From: Glandiceps talaboti | Taxonomy: Eukaryota > Hemichordata > Enteropneusta > Spengelidae | NCBI RefSeq assembly: GCF_964340395.1 | Contig: NC_135549.1 | Location: 19,032,342 to 19,096,341, forward strand | Direction of reading: 5' to 3' | DNA length: 64,000 nucleotides | In this document: in pieces, positions 12,519 through 25,095 of the stretch | How positions within the stretch are numbered: the stretch's first letter is position 1 | How the letters are laid out: every line of letters begins with the position of its first letter | Translations under genes and position numbers: made by a program | Notes under the pieces: model-generated | Databases searched by the model: none | What the model saw: the letters and a program-made list of their open reading frames with translations, nothing else | Told to the model about the DNA's origin: nothing

Positions 12519-13135
12519 CTACAAAAACAAATTTTCTATCAGAAGATGGATGTCCAAATACTGAATAGGAATATATAAGTTTGTCTTTACATTAGAAAAG
12601 AAAGTACAAACTAGTAAAAAAAAATTGTACTCGTCTTCGACTTGATTTGAATAACATAAAAGAGAATTTCTCTGACATCTTTCTGTCTCATGATTCCTGT
12701 CAGTCTCGATAGTGAGTAGTGAGATGAGCAACGGAATCTTGCAAGCATTTGTATATGAATGGGAATTTTTTAACTTATTAACACAAAACACTTTTCAGGC
12801 TTGAGAGATAGTTTTAAAGTGCGATAGACGGACAGTTTATCTAGAGTACGCTGAGACAATCGGAATACAAAAAACTATTAAATCTTGCAGAAAAGGGTTA
12901 TCTACAAACTCGCTTATATTATTTACAACTTGACGATCCCAGACGTCACTAAGGTCACACATTGACAAAAGAATTGTAACATTGTACACCCAAATTCTCC
13001 TGGTTCTGACACCAAATTCCTCAATATAGTAAAGCATGTCATATAGCATTTCCTTTGGTACCAGGAAGTGGCCAGACATATTGATAATTGTTGCCCAATA
13101 TTTAATGCAACGCCTGGCAGTATGCAGAAAGACTG
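12519..13135 (-). mobile_element. LINE remnant, C-terminal region of the reverse-transcriptase ORF
   Basis: Reading the minus strand, a decayed frame gives a CIKYW segment, then GHFLVPKEMLYDMLYY and a DVWDRQVV stretch. A second frame gives VEDEYNFFLLV followed by FSNVKTNLY. This order (KYW..P..CY.ML, GDVW, then C..C..VEDEYHFLLVCP) is typical of the tail of non-LTR retrotransposon proteins. Frames are broken and the upstream RT and endonuclease are missing. Confidence 0.75.
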
Positions 13136-13139
13136 GAAA

Positions 13140-14390
13140 GCGGCCTCACTCACCTAGTACTGATACATGCATTGGGACACAGACAAGTAAGAAATGGTCA
13201 GTGGGGATGAGCAAGGGTCACAGTTTGGAAAGGTCAGCGGTTGAGGGTGATCAGTAGAACTAACTCATTTATAAGGTAGTCAGAGTAAAGCTGGTTAATG
13301 AAACCAGCAAAAGAAGTTAACTTTAATTTAATTTTTTTTCAAAAAAAAACACAACACCAATTTTTCAAATCATTACTTTATTACGATGGCACCTTGTAGG
13401 GTAAAATATACTTTTAATAAGGGGAGAGCCATTTGAATTCTGGGGGGAGGGGATTTTGAGAAAAAAAAATTGTCGATGGTGAAGAAGGAAAACAAATAAT
13501 TTGAAAAAAATTGTTCAAACAGACAGAAAGTAAAAAAAACAAACATTTGTTGTGAAATCAGCTACATTTGAGAGGTAATAAAGGGAAGGGGACTCCGAAC
13601 ACCATTAATATTAAATAAGTGTATGCCATCGCGTTTACCATATAACCACAGGGTTGTTAATTCAATTTTGTTAATTAGTGGAAGCATTTTCAAAAGCTGG
13701 TTCAAACTTGATTATTTTGTTAAATTGGTATAATAAATTGATTTAAAGGTCAGTTAGCCAAGTGACCGGTTTTTCAAGGTTATTGACCATGGTATTAGGG
13801 TAGGTTAGCAGGGAAGACATTGATGATACGTCCCCCTGGTCGATACCTAGTTGACCCTTCTTTTAAGACGTTTCAGACCGGCTGTTGGGATCCTTCACCA
13901 GTCTGTTGGGATCCTTCACCAGTCGCAGTTATGTCTAACAAGACAGCGTTCTCGGATTTGTTTGACTTAAAATTTAATATTGTTCATCAAGCAGAGATGC
14001 TAGTATTTCAATCATATTATGATCAGCAAGGCTATTTTCAGCCTTGCTTTTAGAGGCAGAGGACTTCAGTTTAGTTGTAACAAGTATGTCTTTAAGATTT
14101 TTGTTTCGTTCTTTTCTGTGCTATGATTGGTTTGGTCGGGTAGAGTTGGTTCACGGTTACATTATTTTCTAGCAGTTCCCAATGTTTTGTTGATGCGTCT
14201 TTTACTTTAGACGCTTTGATTCACTTCTGATTTGTTGTATCCTCTTTGTGTCAATTTGTTTATGAAAAAGTTCAATTTGTTTTGGAAATCTTCTTCGTTA
14301 CTGCACGTTCATACCTCATTGTTTCGCCTAGACCGAATTTGGGTGACATGATTGACTGTGGAGGTACTGAAACGTGTCAGTCGGTTTGGT
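13140..14390. other. Non-coding stretch
   Basis: No gene recognised. Contains a direct repeat of gttgggatccttcaccagtc at 13883-13923 and G-rich, A-rich low-complexity sequence at 13430-13540. Confidence 0.4.
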
Positions 14391-14504
14391 GTAGTCAATT
14401 CAATTCAATTCAATAGAACTTTATTCATCCCAGACATGGGCAATTAAAGGAGTGGCTCAAATACAATACATCAATATATAGTCTGGATGACCAGAATGTT
14501 GTTT

Positions 14505-14900
14505 CTTTAACCACACACTGTATAAATCGTAACGATCGATACTGTATAGGAACTAGAATAGTACAGTTTGGTGTGAGTCTTGATATCCAACCTTTTGGTT
14601 TGTTTGAACCCATGACCTTTGTAAATCACCAAATCAAGGCATACCACTTCCGTTTCTGAGCTGACCAACGGAAATTTTAATGTTGGGTGCATTTCATTTA
14701 TCTTTCCACTCAGAATATTGAGTTCAGTTTGTGTGCCACGGAATAGCATGAATATGACATCTCTGAAACGTGCCCAAAGTGATATTTTATCTATGTGTGT
14801 TTCAATAATGTTTCTCATGTTTGTTGAATGCGATGTCAGCTATCTCTGAAGAAGCTGGTGAGCCCATACTACAACCACATGTTTGTTTGTAGACATCTAC
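14505..14900 (-). mobile_element. Penelope-like reverse transcriptase fragment
   Basis: The minus strand reads SMGSPASSEIADIAF, then WARFRDVIFMLF, INEMHPTLKF, VVCLDLVIYKGHGF and LDIKTHTKLY. This is the order of Penelope-like RTs (MGSP, W.RF.DD.F, LHPTIKF, FLD..I.K, LDTKTH.K.TN). The catalytic Asp pair position reads RDV, so it is dead. An ATTGA microsatellite lies just 3' on the minus strand at 14393-14413. Confidence 0.72.
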
Positions 14901-14979
14901 AAACAGAGGCTACTAGAGGACAACCACCCAGTTTGTATTTTCTCTTGGATTTATTTATAATTTACTAAGGAGTTTAAGG

Positions 14980-15470
14980 TGTGTTTCATGTTTTTGTCTT
15001 GAAAATTTTCTTCTATCCATATCGGGAGATTATTCTCAAGACCTTATTTGTTGAAAACCACCCTCTTTTGTCACTGAATCTTGGAGAAAATCACTGCAAA
15101 AAATACACCCTTATTCCCGAAATCCGGGAGGTTTTACCTTCAAGGACACCTAATCCATGCGCTGCACGTAGTGTTTGCCCTAATGTTAGGGTGGTCTGAA
15201 AAAAAGTACACCTTTTTTACGATTCCACGGACCGAGATGGCCGACGTCCCCCTTTTCCGTGAAATTTCTGAAAAGCTTCGTCTGGGACAGCCACCACCTG
15301 GCAAATACACGTGTATCGTTCCAGTGCGTGAAATTTGAGGTGTCTCCGCAATACTACCGACAGTGTGTTCACACCGTGACTGATATGCCTTCTATCACCC
15401 CACGCTTCGTTAATTTGCCTTTATGGTTGCTATTTTGGGTGTTTAATTTTAAGAAAGATTTATAAAAAAT
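14980..15470. repeat. Probable unclassified repeat
   Basis: Three overlapping short open frames, none with a recognised domain. Composition differs from flanks (more GC, cccttttccgtgaaatttc). Upstream of the glycosyltransferase start; no promoter element assigned. Confidence 0.3.
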
Positions 15471-15935
15471 TAGCGACGATCCTGACATGACTAATGTGGC
15501 GTTATTTCCGATTCATAGGAGGGCCCTGATTAATTGTCCATATCGCAAAATACTCCTGATTCTTTTTTTTTCTTTTCGTTTTTTTTGGACAAAAATATAC
15601 AAGATTTGAAGTGTCTGTATGTCATCAAAAACCATGTCATCTTAATACTGTGACCTTTATTTTTCATTCATAAATAATACGTAGGAAGTCGCGATCATAG
15701 AAATTGTCATAGCAGGATTGTACTTTCCATTAATGTTTAGCATATATGTAAAGGACAACACGTTACCAACCACGTATGTAAGGCGTGACATGAAAAACAA
15801 TATACATCCTGCAATGATAACATAGCATTGGTTTGTTTAATTACGCGCAAGTACAGCGCTAGCGGTCAAACGTAACGTCAAAGTTGCCAGTATTACCCAT
15901 GAGTCATAGGTACCGGGCACTGTGTATTAAGTGAC

Positions 15936-16145
15936 ATGTCAGTCTCTATTTTCCTTGACCTTGTAGTTCTTACAGTACTTGTTGGTTTCATCTATATGGG
16001 CAAGAAGAAACATTCCAAATGGCGATTATCGAGTCGAAAGAGTCGGATGATATTGTTCACCAGATACCCTGTTCCCGGGGTCTGCAAAACTCATTTGATA
16101 ACTGAACTTGGAGAGACTGGTGCCGCTCAACTTCAACACGTCATG
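15936..16145 (+). CDS. First coding exon of the glycosyltransferase fusion: membrane anchor plus DUF2064 start
   Basis: Seventy codons in phase 0 end at a consensus donor (ATG|gtacgt). Residues 5-22 are hydrophobic and are followed by a run of Lys/Arg, which fits a type II signal anchor. The conserved DUF2064 opening is clear (FTRYPVPG), but the usual KTRL arginine is His (KTHLI). No continuation of this domain was recognised before 21064. Confidence 0.75.
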
Positions 16146-16206
16146 GTACGTGTTATCATATAAATCATGATATGGTGCATGGCGTTTAATTTGTTACTGA
16201 AGGCCA

Positions 16207-16356
16207 GGTTACACGATGCAACTCAACTAGCAACGCACCATGCAATTCGTCGCATGCGACGAATTGCATCGTGTACTCGCCCCGTCGCAGAGTCTTGCGA
16301 CGTCGCAAGGTGCGTCGCAAGTTGCTTCTCGAGTTGCTTCGTGACACCGTGTAACC
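16207..16356. mobile_element. 150-bp MITE, family 3
   Basis: Ends ggttacacgatgcaac and gtgacaccgtgtaacc are imperfect inverted repeats. The interior holds a 28-bp palindrome at 16241-16268 and GTCGCA-rich sequence, much more GC-rich than the flanks. It lies in the first intron of the glycosyltransferase gene. Confidence 0.7.
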
Positions 16357-18645
16357 ACTTCGTCGCGTCGCAAGTAATAACCTTTGACATATACCTACGT
16401 GTCAAATGACGTTCAATGTTATGGCCGCCATGTTTTTAGTATAAGAATATTGTATTTCAGCAAGTATTTTTTTTAATTTCGATTTATCGCCACGATTACC
16501 ACTGTCAGTGTTCTCAGGATTTTGTCACAAGAGGGGGGGGGGATTCTTGCTGAGCGGAGCGAATCACTGCGTGCGCATTTCGCACGGTGTGGGTGGTCAG
16601 GAGGGGGGGGGGGTTCCCCCTACTGCCTAGGAGCTTTTGAAATTTGCATCTTGAAATGGTGGCTTTTGGTGGCACTTTTTTAGCCATTTTAACCCATTTT
16701 AATCATGTGAATTTCAATACAACTGCAGTGTCAAAGTGAGTTTTGATATCTTGATGTTCAAATAGTGACAATTTACCTGTCAAAATAATTAGTTTTTTAA
16801 TAGTTTGTCCTAAATAGTTACTCAAATAGCTCTTTTCAACACAAATGCTGAAAGAGTGTAACAAAACAAAATCTTCAACTTTCTGTAAAAAATTGCAGCA
16901 AATTTCAAAATATTTCAAGACAGTTGTAGTGTTTACTACAAAATGAAATCCATTTTCAAAAGCTTCATTGCATCATCACTACCAAAACAAACAAAAGTCC
17001 AACACATAAGGGTGAAGATAACTTTGCCTTTATGCATAACAGCTGAGTAACCTGTCTCACTTCTCATGTCTTTGTAATTTCCCCATTGATGATTGCTTGT
17101 TCAAAGTCAAAAGTGTCAGATTTGGTCCATCTATTGATATTCCCATAGTGATTCAATTAGTCTAAATATACTGTTTTCTAGTTGACTTCTCATTAAATTT
17201 ATCATTTAATTCCCGGATTTGAGAACTGCTCAGAATAACGGACCAGTATTCGCGGTGACGCAAAATCATGCGTATTATACGCAATGGAAATTATTTTTAC
17301 GCATATTTGATCGAACGATCCGTATCCTATACGCAACGAATTTTGTTACATTTGCCATGCCCCATCGACGGCGATATGGCATCGTACTGAGTGAGAGTCG
17401 ATTGTTTTTATTTTGATATATAATATTATTATAGACCACTAACGAGCTTGTACCCTGGCCCTGTTACAATCAATGTAAAAAAAAAGACGCAACACTAATG
17501 TTGCGATTTTTGTTGCCATTGTTGTGTCTAACTGGAAAATTACTAGTACATGCCAAACACAGCTGCACAGGTTCAAATGGACACTCAACACGTCACGCTC
17601 CCACGTCAAAGAACTCACACTGTAAGACATGCCTAGCCATGATATAGTTATCTTCAGCATGTTCATTTTTTTTTTTACAAAAACAAAAATAGTCGGAGAC
17701 AATACGGCATGGCACCTTCAGTTAGCACAGGCCTTTTTTGAAAGAAGACGAAACCGCTTCGTGTCACTGTATGGGTGGTAATAAAGTCAATCAAAAGAAA
17801 ATGAAATAAAACGAATCGGAATATATACATAGTTTTCAAGATGGACAGGTATCCGACAAAACTTTCTGCTACGACTACTCACTAAGATTTTGAAAGGTCA
17901 AAGATTGTACTGTGGCGACACATGCAACTTCCGAACTATTAAACTAAAGGGAAGGGATAGAGGGGGAACTTAGCGTTCAACTTCAATACTGACGTAGCCA
18001 TGGAAAATCTTACTTGCGTGTTTTTTATTAAGAGAAACAATTCATAGACACAGCGACTTTGAAAACCATAGATTTTGGAGTACATTTAGTGTACACGTAA
18101 AAACAGACCGTTCCGAGACTTTTGTCACGGCCACCTATCCATGAACTGTGGACTCGCCCACATTGACACCACGTGTTTATCTTGTCTTCAAGTGAAGCCT
18201 TCTCACCCGATATCTCTGTAAGTTCGATCGTGGTTCGATGAGTACGAAAACATTAGTCCATTTTCGTTTCGATTACAATTCAATAGTAAAGAACTAGAAT
18301 GTACCATTTTGTTCATTTTAGTGACATTTTATTTAGTATCATCTAAGTAGTGTCGGTGAACAACACGACCCTTTCAAAGTCCCGGTTCAAAGTTTCACAT
18401 TTCATTTTGTTTTTGTACCGTAAACACGAGACAGTGTGTGTTTGCAAACAATCCAGCGATCTGAGTTCAAGTTCGCCCTGAAAAGAGCCGACGTGGAAAA
18501 TATTCCGTGTACCTCCTGATCTTCGTTGAGCTAAATGTCGGAGGAAAGACATGTTGACTGTTTGAAAGCTATATAGAATGAATGACAAGTTTGAAAAAAT
18601 TATGCGTGAATGTGACTCGCACGAAGTTTGACATTACACGTAGTA
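16357..18645 (+). other. Intronic stretch where DUF2064 core exons were expected but not found
   Basis: I looked for the DUF2064 core motifs (GDLGERM-like, G(T/S)DCP-like, DGGY-like) on the plus strand and saw none. G-rich runs lie at 16531-16542 and 16601-16612. Confidence 0.45.
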
Positions 18646-18840
18646 TAGCTGCAATAATTGTATTGTAGCGTCTTGCTGCGGTTTTGAAGGTTTTTTCGTC
18701 TGTTTTGGTGACTTTTTAAGTTTTAGTGTTTAACCCGCACCTAACGTTAGGTGCGGGTTAAACACTTAAACTTTAAAAGTCACCAAAACCGACGACGAAG
18801 CCCTCAAAACCGCAGCAAGACGCTACAATTATTGCAGCTA
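18646..18840. mobile_element. 195-bp near-perfect palindromic MITE with target duplication
   Basis: Ends TAGCTGCAATAATTG and CAATTATTGCAGCTA; the arms pair almost fully to the centre at cctaacgttagg. The sequence tacacgtagta flanks both sides (18635-18645 and 18841-18851), which reads as an 11-bp target site duplication. Confidence 0.85.
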
Positions 18841-19104
18841 TACACGTAGTAGCCTCTTTACCGAGATATTTGACTTTCCAAAATGGCGAAACCGCGAGAG
18901 AAAAAAAATTGTTTTGCCCCGTTTGTTGAAAAAATATTCAATTCATTTTTTTCGTCAAAACTTACAAGGGAGCGCCAAGAATTTACAAGAGGGCGCGGCG
19001 CCCCTTTTACCTTGTTAAGGGAGAACATATTGATAAGCTCCCTAACTGGACGTTCATGAAGTATGCATCACTGCACCCGGGAAGGGGAGGTTATGTTATG
19101 CTTC

Positions 19105-19108
19105 TGTA

Positions 19109-19151
<43 letters not shown>

Positions 19152-19153
19152 AT
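19105..19153. repeat. (CTGT)n microsatellite
   Basis: Twelve or so units with a gtatgtgtgcatctgtctgt tail. It precedes a 150-bp type repeat, as at 5151, 20300, 31016 and 40670. Confidence 0.95.
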
Positions 19154-19159
19154 GTGTGC

Positions 19160-19570
19160 ATCTGTCTGTGGACACAATATCTATTATTGAGAGAGATCCA
19201 TGATCGATTCTGATGAAACTTACTACATCTTCCATATGGATTTTGGTAAACATCCAATGCACATTAATTAGTCATTTCCATATATATAATTAATGGTTTT
19301 TAGACTATACCTTTGAAATGTATACTTCAAATTCAATATAATTTGGTACATACGTTAACTATGACAAAGCGCATATATCCTATAGAGTGTGTTGATCATG
19401 TTTATCTTGAAAGTTTGATGAATAATTTGCATAAGTAATGATTATTGGTAATTAGGCTATATCTTAAGAATACATAGTTCAAACTCAATGTAATTTAATT
19501 GTACATTAACCACAACAAAGCACAAATGTCCCATAAACGTTGTTGATGATTGTTAAATATTGACACCAGT
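19160..19570. repeat. Dispersed tandem family 'cttcaaattcaatataatttggtacata' (about 2 units)
   Basis: Units of about 150 bp share ttaggctatat.t.aagaat, cttcaaattcaatataattt and acaaagcgcatatatcctat. Other members are at 27440-28080, 31440-31720 and 41100-41380. Confidence 0.75.
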
Positions 19571-19579
19571 TCAATGCAA

Positions 19580-20308
19580 ACATGTAATCATGTGATTCAA
19601 TAAGCTAAATATTACTACAAAAGAGGATGGACGATATGATAAAAAACACCGTACTGGTAGTTCAGTAGTAGACTGTTATTCTATTTAAATATCAGTAATT
19701 CCACATGTATTAATTCTACATTGTATTCTACATGCTGTACCGTAAAACCTGGAATGGTTTTAATAGGAAATCACCATTTCAAAGCTGTCCCCGCAAGTAC
19801 CCTGTTCCGAATATGTGTGCATGCATTGTTAAATTCAGTTACGATATAGGGTGGTATGGCATACAAATTTATACATATATTCAAATTTTCTGTATACAAG
19901 CATCTGTCAATGAAAGTACCCCACCTTACTGACTTGGCAGAAGGCAGATTGTGAAAACAAGTAATAGGGCAGCAAAAAGGCTGGCCTAGATGAATTCAAA
20001 AAACACAAAGAAATGTGAACAAGTGTCAAAGACATCAAGTCATGGAGATTCCCTTAAAGATATACAATATAGGGAAGGCAAAGAGTGGATAGAGAATGAA
20101 CTGGATAGGCTAAAAGTTGTGGTTGAGTACACAGAGATATGAACTGGAATGACTGGCAGGAAATATTGAATCATGGGTGCAAGGTCATGACCTCAAAACA
20201 AAGCTACATGACAGATTGGCCACTAGAGGTCCCCCTACTGTTAGCTAGCAATTGCATATCGTGCATCCCAGGCTGAGTCTATCTGTCTGTGGTGTGTGTG
20301 TGTGTGTG

Positions 20309-20353
<45 letters not shown>

Positions 20354-21063
20354 GCCTGCCGATCTGTCTCACTTTTCTAAAAAAAAAAACAGCTGGCTCA
20401 ATTCAAACAAAATTTGGTGTATGTAAATTTGAATATGATTGGGTAAATGTATGTAAATTTGAATAATTTCATTTCAAAAACCATTAAACCTGTTCCACTA
20501 CATACTTTCAGATTTCTTATAGTTTGGGACCGTGACCTTTTGCCAAATGAAGGGTATATCATGAACTATAGCCAAAATCTTTGCATTCCAGCAGTTATGT
20601 GGAGGAACAAAAACCTCAAAACTACCCTTACAGAAGGCATTCAGTTTAAATCTGGTTTGTTTTGGTGTAGTACTAGTGTTGGTCAAAACATTTGGCAGCT
20701 CATCTCTGGACCATTTCAATATTTAAACTATCTGTAGCAGCCATATATGCTGCATGTGGATCCCATCAGGCACAGTATCCATATCACTGGTTTGATCACT
20801 GCCTCAAAATGGCACACAAAGTGCATGCAAAATATACCATTAAACACATTCTTTGGTGATCAGTGCAGTCTTTTTCGACAAGTCCTTTACACTAGTGAAC
20901 GTTGTGGTAAAAAAACTATTAATAACTCCGTGTTTCAAAGCTAAGTGAACATAAAACTATTTGATGAGGATTTTCTACAAATGTATATTTGCTATGTTTT
21001 GCACACATTTCAGATGTGAACATGACTGTGTTTACCTGGTACTTGTGTTTCCTTATCTTGTAG
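19580..21063 (+). other. Intronic stretch with a (GT)n(CTGT)n tract
   Basis: Microsatellite at 20288-20355 followed by aacagctggctcaattcaaacaaaatttgg, a motif shared with 27463, 31446 and 41113. Open frames at 20447-20737 have no domain. No exon of the glycosyltransferase gene found. Confidence 0.45.
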
Positions 21064-23695
21064 GACCGTAAAGAAGACTTGCCTGTTATAACAGAAGCCA
21101 TTGCTATCACCAAAGCACAAATACTAACACCTAAACTTAGCGTTATCATACCAGCATTGAATGAAGTTAGGAACATCAATAAGACACTTAATGCAGTGTT
21201 ACAGGTATCATATTTTCCTGTTACCATAATTGTTTCATCTTAATCTTCATATATACTGTCCAGTGGTGTTTCAGTATATCAATACTATACTTACATGTGG
21301 ATACATATGTCACTAACTGTATATTTCCTTAGGGCATAATATTGATTGGAAAACATTTTAAAACTTGCTTGAGAGGGCAACACCATGCAAGGAAAATGAA
21401 CGTATGAAGAGTCATTTCATGATTTCACATGACGTAAATCGCGCACGATTACCAAAAGCACCAGATTGAAGCTCTATTTCACCTTCATTGTACTAGCAGT
21501 GGTGCACTGTTACCTCATGAGAATTAGCATGTGTATGTATTACATTTAATGAGGAAAAGTCACCAACCTTAAGTGCTTATTACCTTCTGATATTGATAAA
21601 TAGTCATGAATATTGATTGTTTAATTCATATGAAATCATGAAATAACACCATGGAACCCAAAGTTTATTAAAATACATTTATTTCCTGGAGCAGAGTCCC
21701 CTGTTGTGATATCTTTAGCCTTTGATTCTTTTCTTTCTGAGCAAGATATAGACCCATAGCTTAAAAGCAGCTTTAAATGAACTTCATTAATATAAATTGT
21801 ACTTCATAAAGCATTAACAATGAACCAAGGATGAATTTGACAGGTTCTGTACTAGTGTGTGTAAAGTCAAAAATCACTATACCAGATTACTTTGGTTTAG
21901 TGGCCATGTTTTTTAGTTTGTCTGCTTGGTAAATATTCAAATCAAACTGTGCAAACTATAGGAATGGGGATTTGGTGAAAACATCTACACTCAATAAACT
22001 ACTGGCATATATATATCTGAAATTTGATGGGACATATTTTATGGCATTCCTACATGACACCATTGGAGATATGACACCATTGATAACTAACATGTTCTGA
22101 TTCATTTGAACTTCATAAAGACATATCCTGTGATACATAAGCTTACCAGGTAATTTTGTATGTGGTTATAATAAAACGTTTCTTTTGTGTTCAGAAATGT
22201 AGTTGGCCTGAATACATGGAGATACTGGTCTGTGATGGTGGTAGTGATGATGGGACAATTGAGACAGTTGAAGAGATGGCTCGTTCAGAACCAAGATCTC
22301 CTATGAGACTTGTCAATTGCCAAAGAGGTAGCAAGCCAAATTAAAATAAACAATAAATAAAATGGGTGTTACTTAGTTTGAAAGGCTACAATATTACCAA
22401 TTTTATTTAAAAACTTTTTTTTTCAGATTTGAATTACACTAAAATGCTGTTGATTTTTGCGATCAAATCATGAACAGGGTTACAATTTGAGACATATATT
22501 CACAGTTGTTTTTCAGTTATTTTGATCATATTGTGAAACATGATCATGATGTTTCTAGTAAAAGCGTTTTATTTAATTGCATCTGTTGTAGTCTGAATCG
22601 TATGCCCAAAAATGTGCCTCTCTATACATTCTTTTGATAATGAATTGAATGGTCACAGTATTCTCTCACTAATCTTTCATGATCACTATGAATTTCAATT
22701 TAAAATGCAAAAATAGAGCTATTTTTGTCCATAACAGAAGTGACATAGAAAATAATACCCTACAATAACAAGAAATATATACAAAATAATTCATAAAATA
22801 ATACAGAAACATAATTTGAGCCAAACGATTGATTTGTTAAAGCAATTATTTCAAGGTACTACTCGGTCCATCGACCAATGACAAAATGTTGAAGATGGGA
22901 GTAGTGTTTACAGAAACATTTAAAGTTTGATGCACCTGTTAAAGAGTCATGAACACAAAACCTGTCTTTAAATTTTAATATGAATTGTGTGTTTACATAT
23001 TAATTTGAATTTGCATTTTACATAGAAAGAATACCCATTAGCACACTAAATCAAATGCTGTTAATGTTCTGTTACTAGTAGAGCAATTTTCGGTTGAAAA
23101 CTCATTTGATAGATATTATTTTTTTAGATGGTGAATATTGATGTACAATTTTTCCTTTCTGGTAGGGAGAGGCAAACAGCAAGAGACTGGAGTTCATCAG
23201 AGTAGTGGAGATTTACTTCTCTTCCTCCATGCTGATACCACCTTACCAGATAACTACTTTGAACACATTCTTATGACCCTAGGAACACCTGGTGTGTCTG
23301 CAGGGGCATTTCAGTTTGATGTCGATACACTCCATTCTGATAGGTAAGAAACAAAGAAGACACATCTTGACATTTGACAAACATCAGCCTGTCTGTTATG
23401 ATGTTGACCCAACTTTCCAGTATATCTTGCACATATTAGCATGTGTGTATCACTGCCACCACAAACAATTTTACCAACAGCCATTTCTATGAGGTATATA
23501 AGATTATTAGCAGAGAAGGAGTACACGTAACAAGAAATTGCAATTAAAAACATTTTCACTTTAATTTAATTATAGTAATGGTTCAGTAGTTATTTGTAAA
23601 ATGTGTTTCTTGCTTCCTCAGTTATATTCCTAGACGGTTGTATTGGACATTAAAATTGATTAGATGGGGAGCTCACATCAGAAGCAAATACCTTG
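21064..23695 (+). CDS. GT2 domain, first half (four exons)
   Basis: Exons 21064-21204, 22195-22327, 23166-23343 and 23622-23695 join in frame (phases 0, 1, 2) with GT/AG borders. They encode the end of DUF2064 (DRKEDLP), the nucleotide-sugar binding strand LSVIIPALNE, the DGGSDDGT motif, the RGKQQETG segment that corresponds to bacterial GRARQMN, the acidic HAD motif of FLHADTTLP, and the SAGAFQF strand. The final exon gives an amphipathic Arg/Trp-rich segment ending SKYL, continuing into FPYGDQALF. This part has no internal damage. Confidence 0.85.
21205..22194 (+). other. Intron of the glycosyltransferase gene
   Basis: Donor cag|gtatca and acceptor tgttcag|aaatgt. Unique-looking AT-rich sequence, nothing else seen. 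Confidence 0.6.
22328..23165 (+). other. Intron of the glycosyltransferase gene
   Basis: Donor gag|gtagca, a weaker site, and acceptor ctggtag|ggagag. No repeat recognised. Confidence 0.55.
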
Positions 23696-23919
23696 GTAAG
23701 TTTAATTGAATGATTGAATACATGTACTACATTTTTATACACCTACATTAGTTTAAATCGAAGGGGTGGGGGTGTATCTCAGATTCACTTTGGATAACTT
23801 TTATAAACTAAACATGTCAAAATTAACAAATTAAGGACATGATTGTGTGTATTCATAGCGCTATTACAAGGACAGGGAATGTCTGATTTTATGTATTCCT
23901 GTTTTGCTTTGTTTTTTAG

Positions 23920-24880
23920 TCACCTTTGGGGACTTGGATGTTGGATTCCGTCCGTCCGTCCGTCCATCCATGCGTTCACCATCATATCTCTGGCATGCAC
24001 CACGAACCAATTTTAACCAAACCTTGCATAAAGGTAACATACTCTGTGAGACATATGCACACCACTTTGTTTTAAGGACTGACTCAAATATGGCTGAATG
24101 GCAACCATATATTTGTTGTTAAATTTCACGATATGCATCATAACTTTGGAGGTATAATACATAGTGACTCCATTCAAGTGCTTACACCAATATTATCAAA
24201 TATGAGCTTTCTTTTAAGACCTTTGACCTTGAAGTATTTTTCAAGGTCAAATAGCCAAATCTGGGTCATCTTCATAGCTTTTTGAATAATATATTTGAAG
24301 AGATATTTTAATCATGTCTTTGTTTTTACTATGTGAGGCATGTGCAGGTCCCTTAATTTCATGACCTTGACCTGAATATCAAAATTGTAGTCATGTTTGT
24401 GATAAACAAACACATTTCGCCTGTTATTGCTAAACGTTTGATACATATAGACACCATTCAAGTGTCTACCCTTACATTATTAATGATGAGGTCTCTAATG
24501 AAACTTTGACCTGTGACCTTTCAAGATGAAATGACCAAACATTTTTCTTTCTATGTAAACTCAAGAAGTTGAATAAACAAAGACTCCATTTAAACGTCTA
24601 TACCACAAAGGACAGCAGCTTTCTTTTCATATCTTGACCTTTGCCTTTGATTGCCCATATTCAAGGTCAAATAGCAAATTGGTCAATAAATTATGAAGGT
24701 TTGTACTCTTGAGACACCATTCAGATTTATGTGATAACTTTGCCACAAAACATACAAGTTGGGACTATGTCTTCGATTGAAAGCTTGTCAAATTTCATAA
24801 TAGCACTTGTCGTAGACAAAGCCGTTTCTTGTGAAGAAATTCAACCTTGCCATTTACCTAGCAATGAATAAATCGAGGTT
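23920..24880. repeat. 'cctttgaccttgaaggtcaa' dispersed element headed by (CCGT)n
   Basis: Begins gtcacctttggggacttgg and tccgtccgtccgtcc, then three to four decayed 190-250 bp units with ccattcaagtgtctac and tgacctt...caaggtcaaatagccaaat. Related pieces lie at 2940-3300, 27180-27420 (reverse) and 28960-29060. Confidence 0.75.
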
Positions 24881-25011
24881 TGTATATATTACAAAGTATT
24901 AAAATTAAACCTCTGAAAGATGGCATCTATTCTTCCAACATTACATCCAGAATCATGCAAAACTTTGAAAAAAATGGCAACATATTATTTTGTGCACTTG
25001 TTTTTCAATAG

Positions 25012-25095
25012 AATTTCCATATGGAGATCAAGCTTTATTCATGACAAGACAAAGGTGGCTTTCCGCCTTTTCCACTTATGGAAGATTATTACTTG
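25012..25095 (+). pseudogene. GT2 exon with an internal frame change
   Basis: Entered in the frame set by the previous exon, this exon reads EFPYGDQALFMTRQ. The 3' part makes sense only in another frame, where it reads GGFPPFPLMEDYYL and passes in phase 0 to VKQLKKEG at 28371. TIGR04283 proteins normally have about nine residues between the ALF and GGF motifs; only four or five fit here. An indel not divisible by three, near 25052-25060, is therefore likely. In the inherited frame the mRNA would stop soon after the next junction. Confidence 0.8.
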
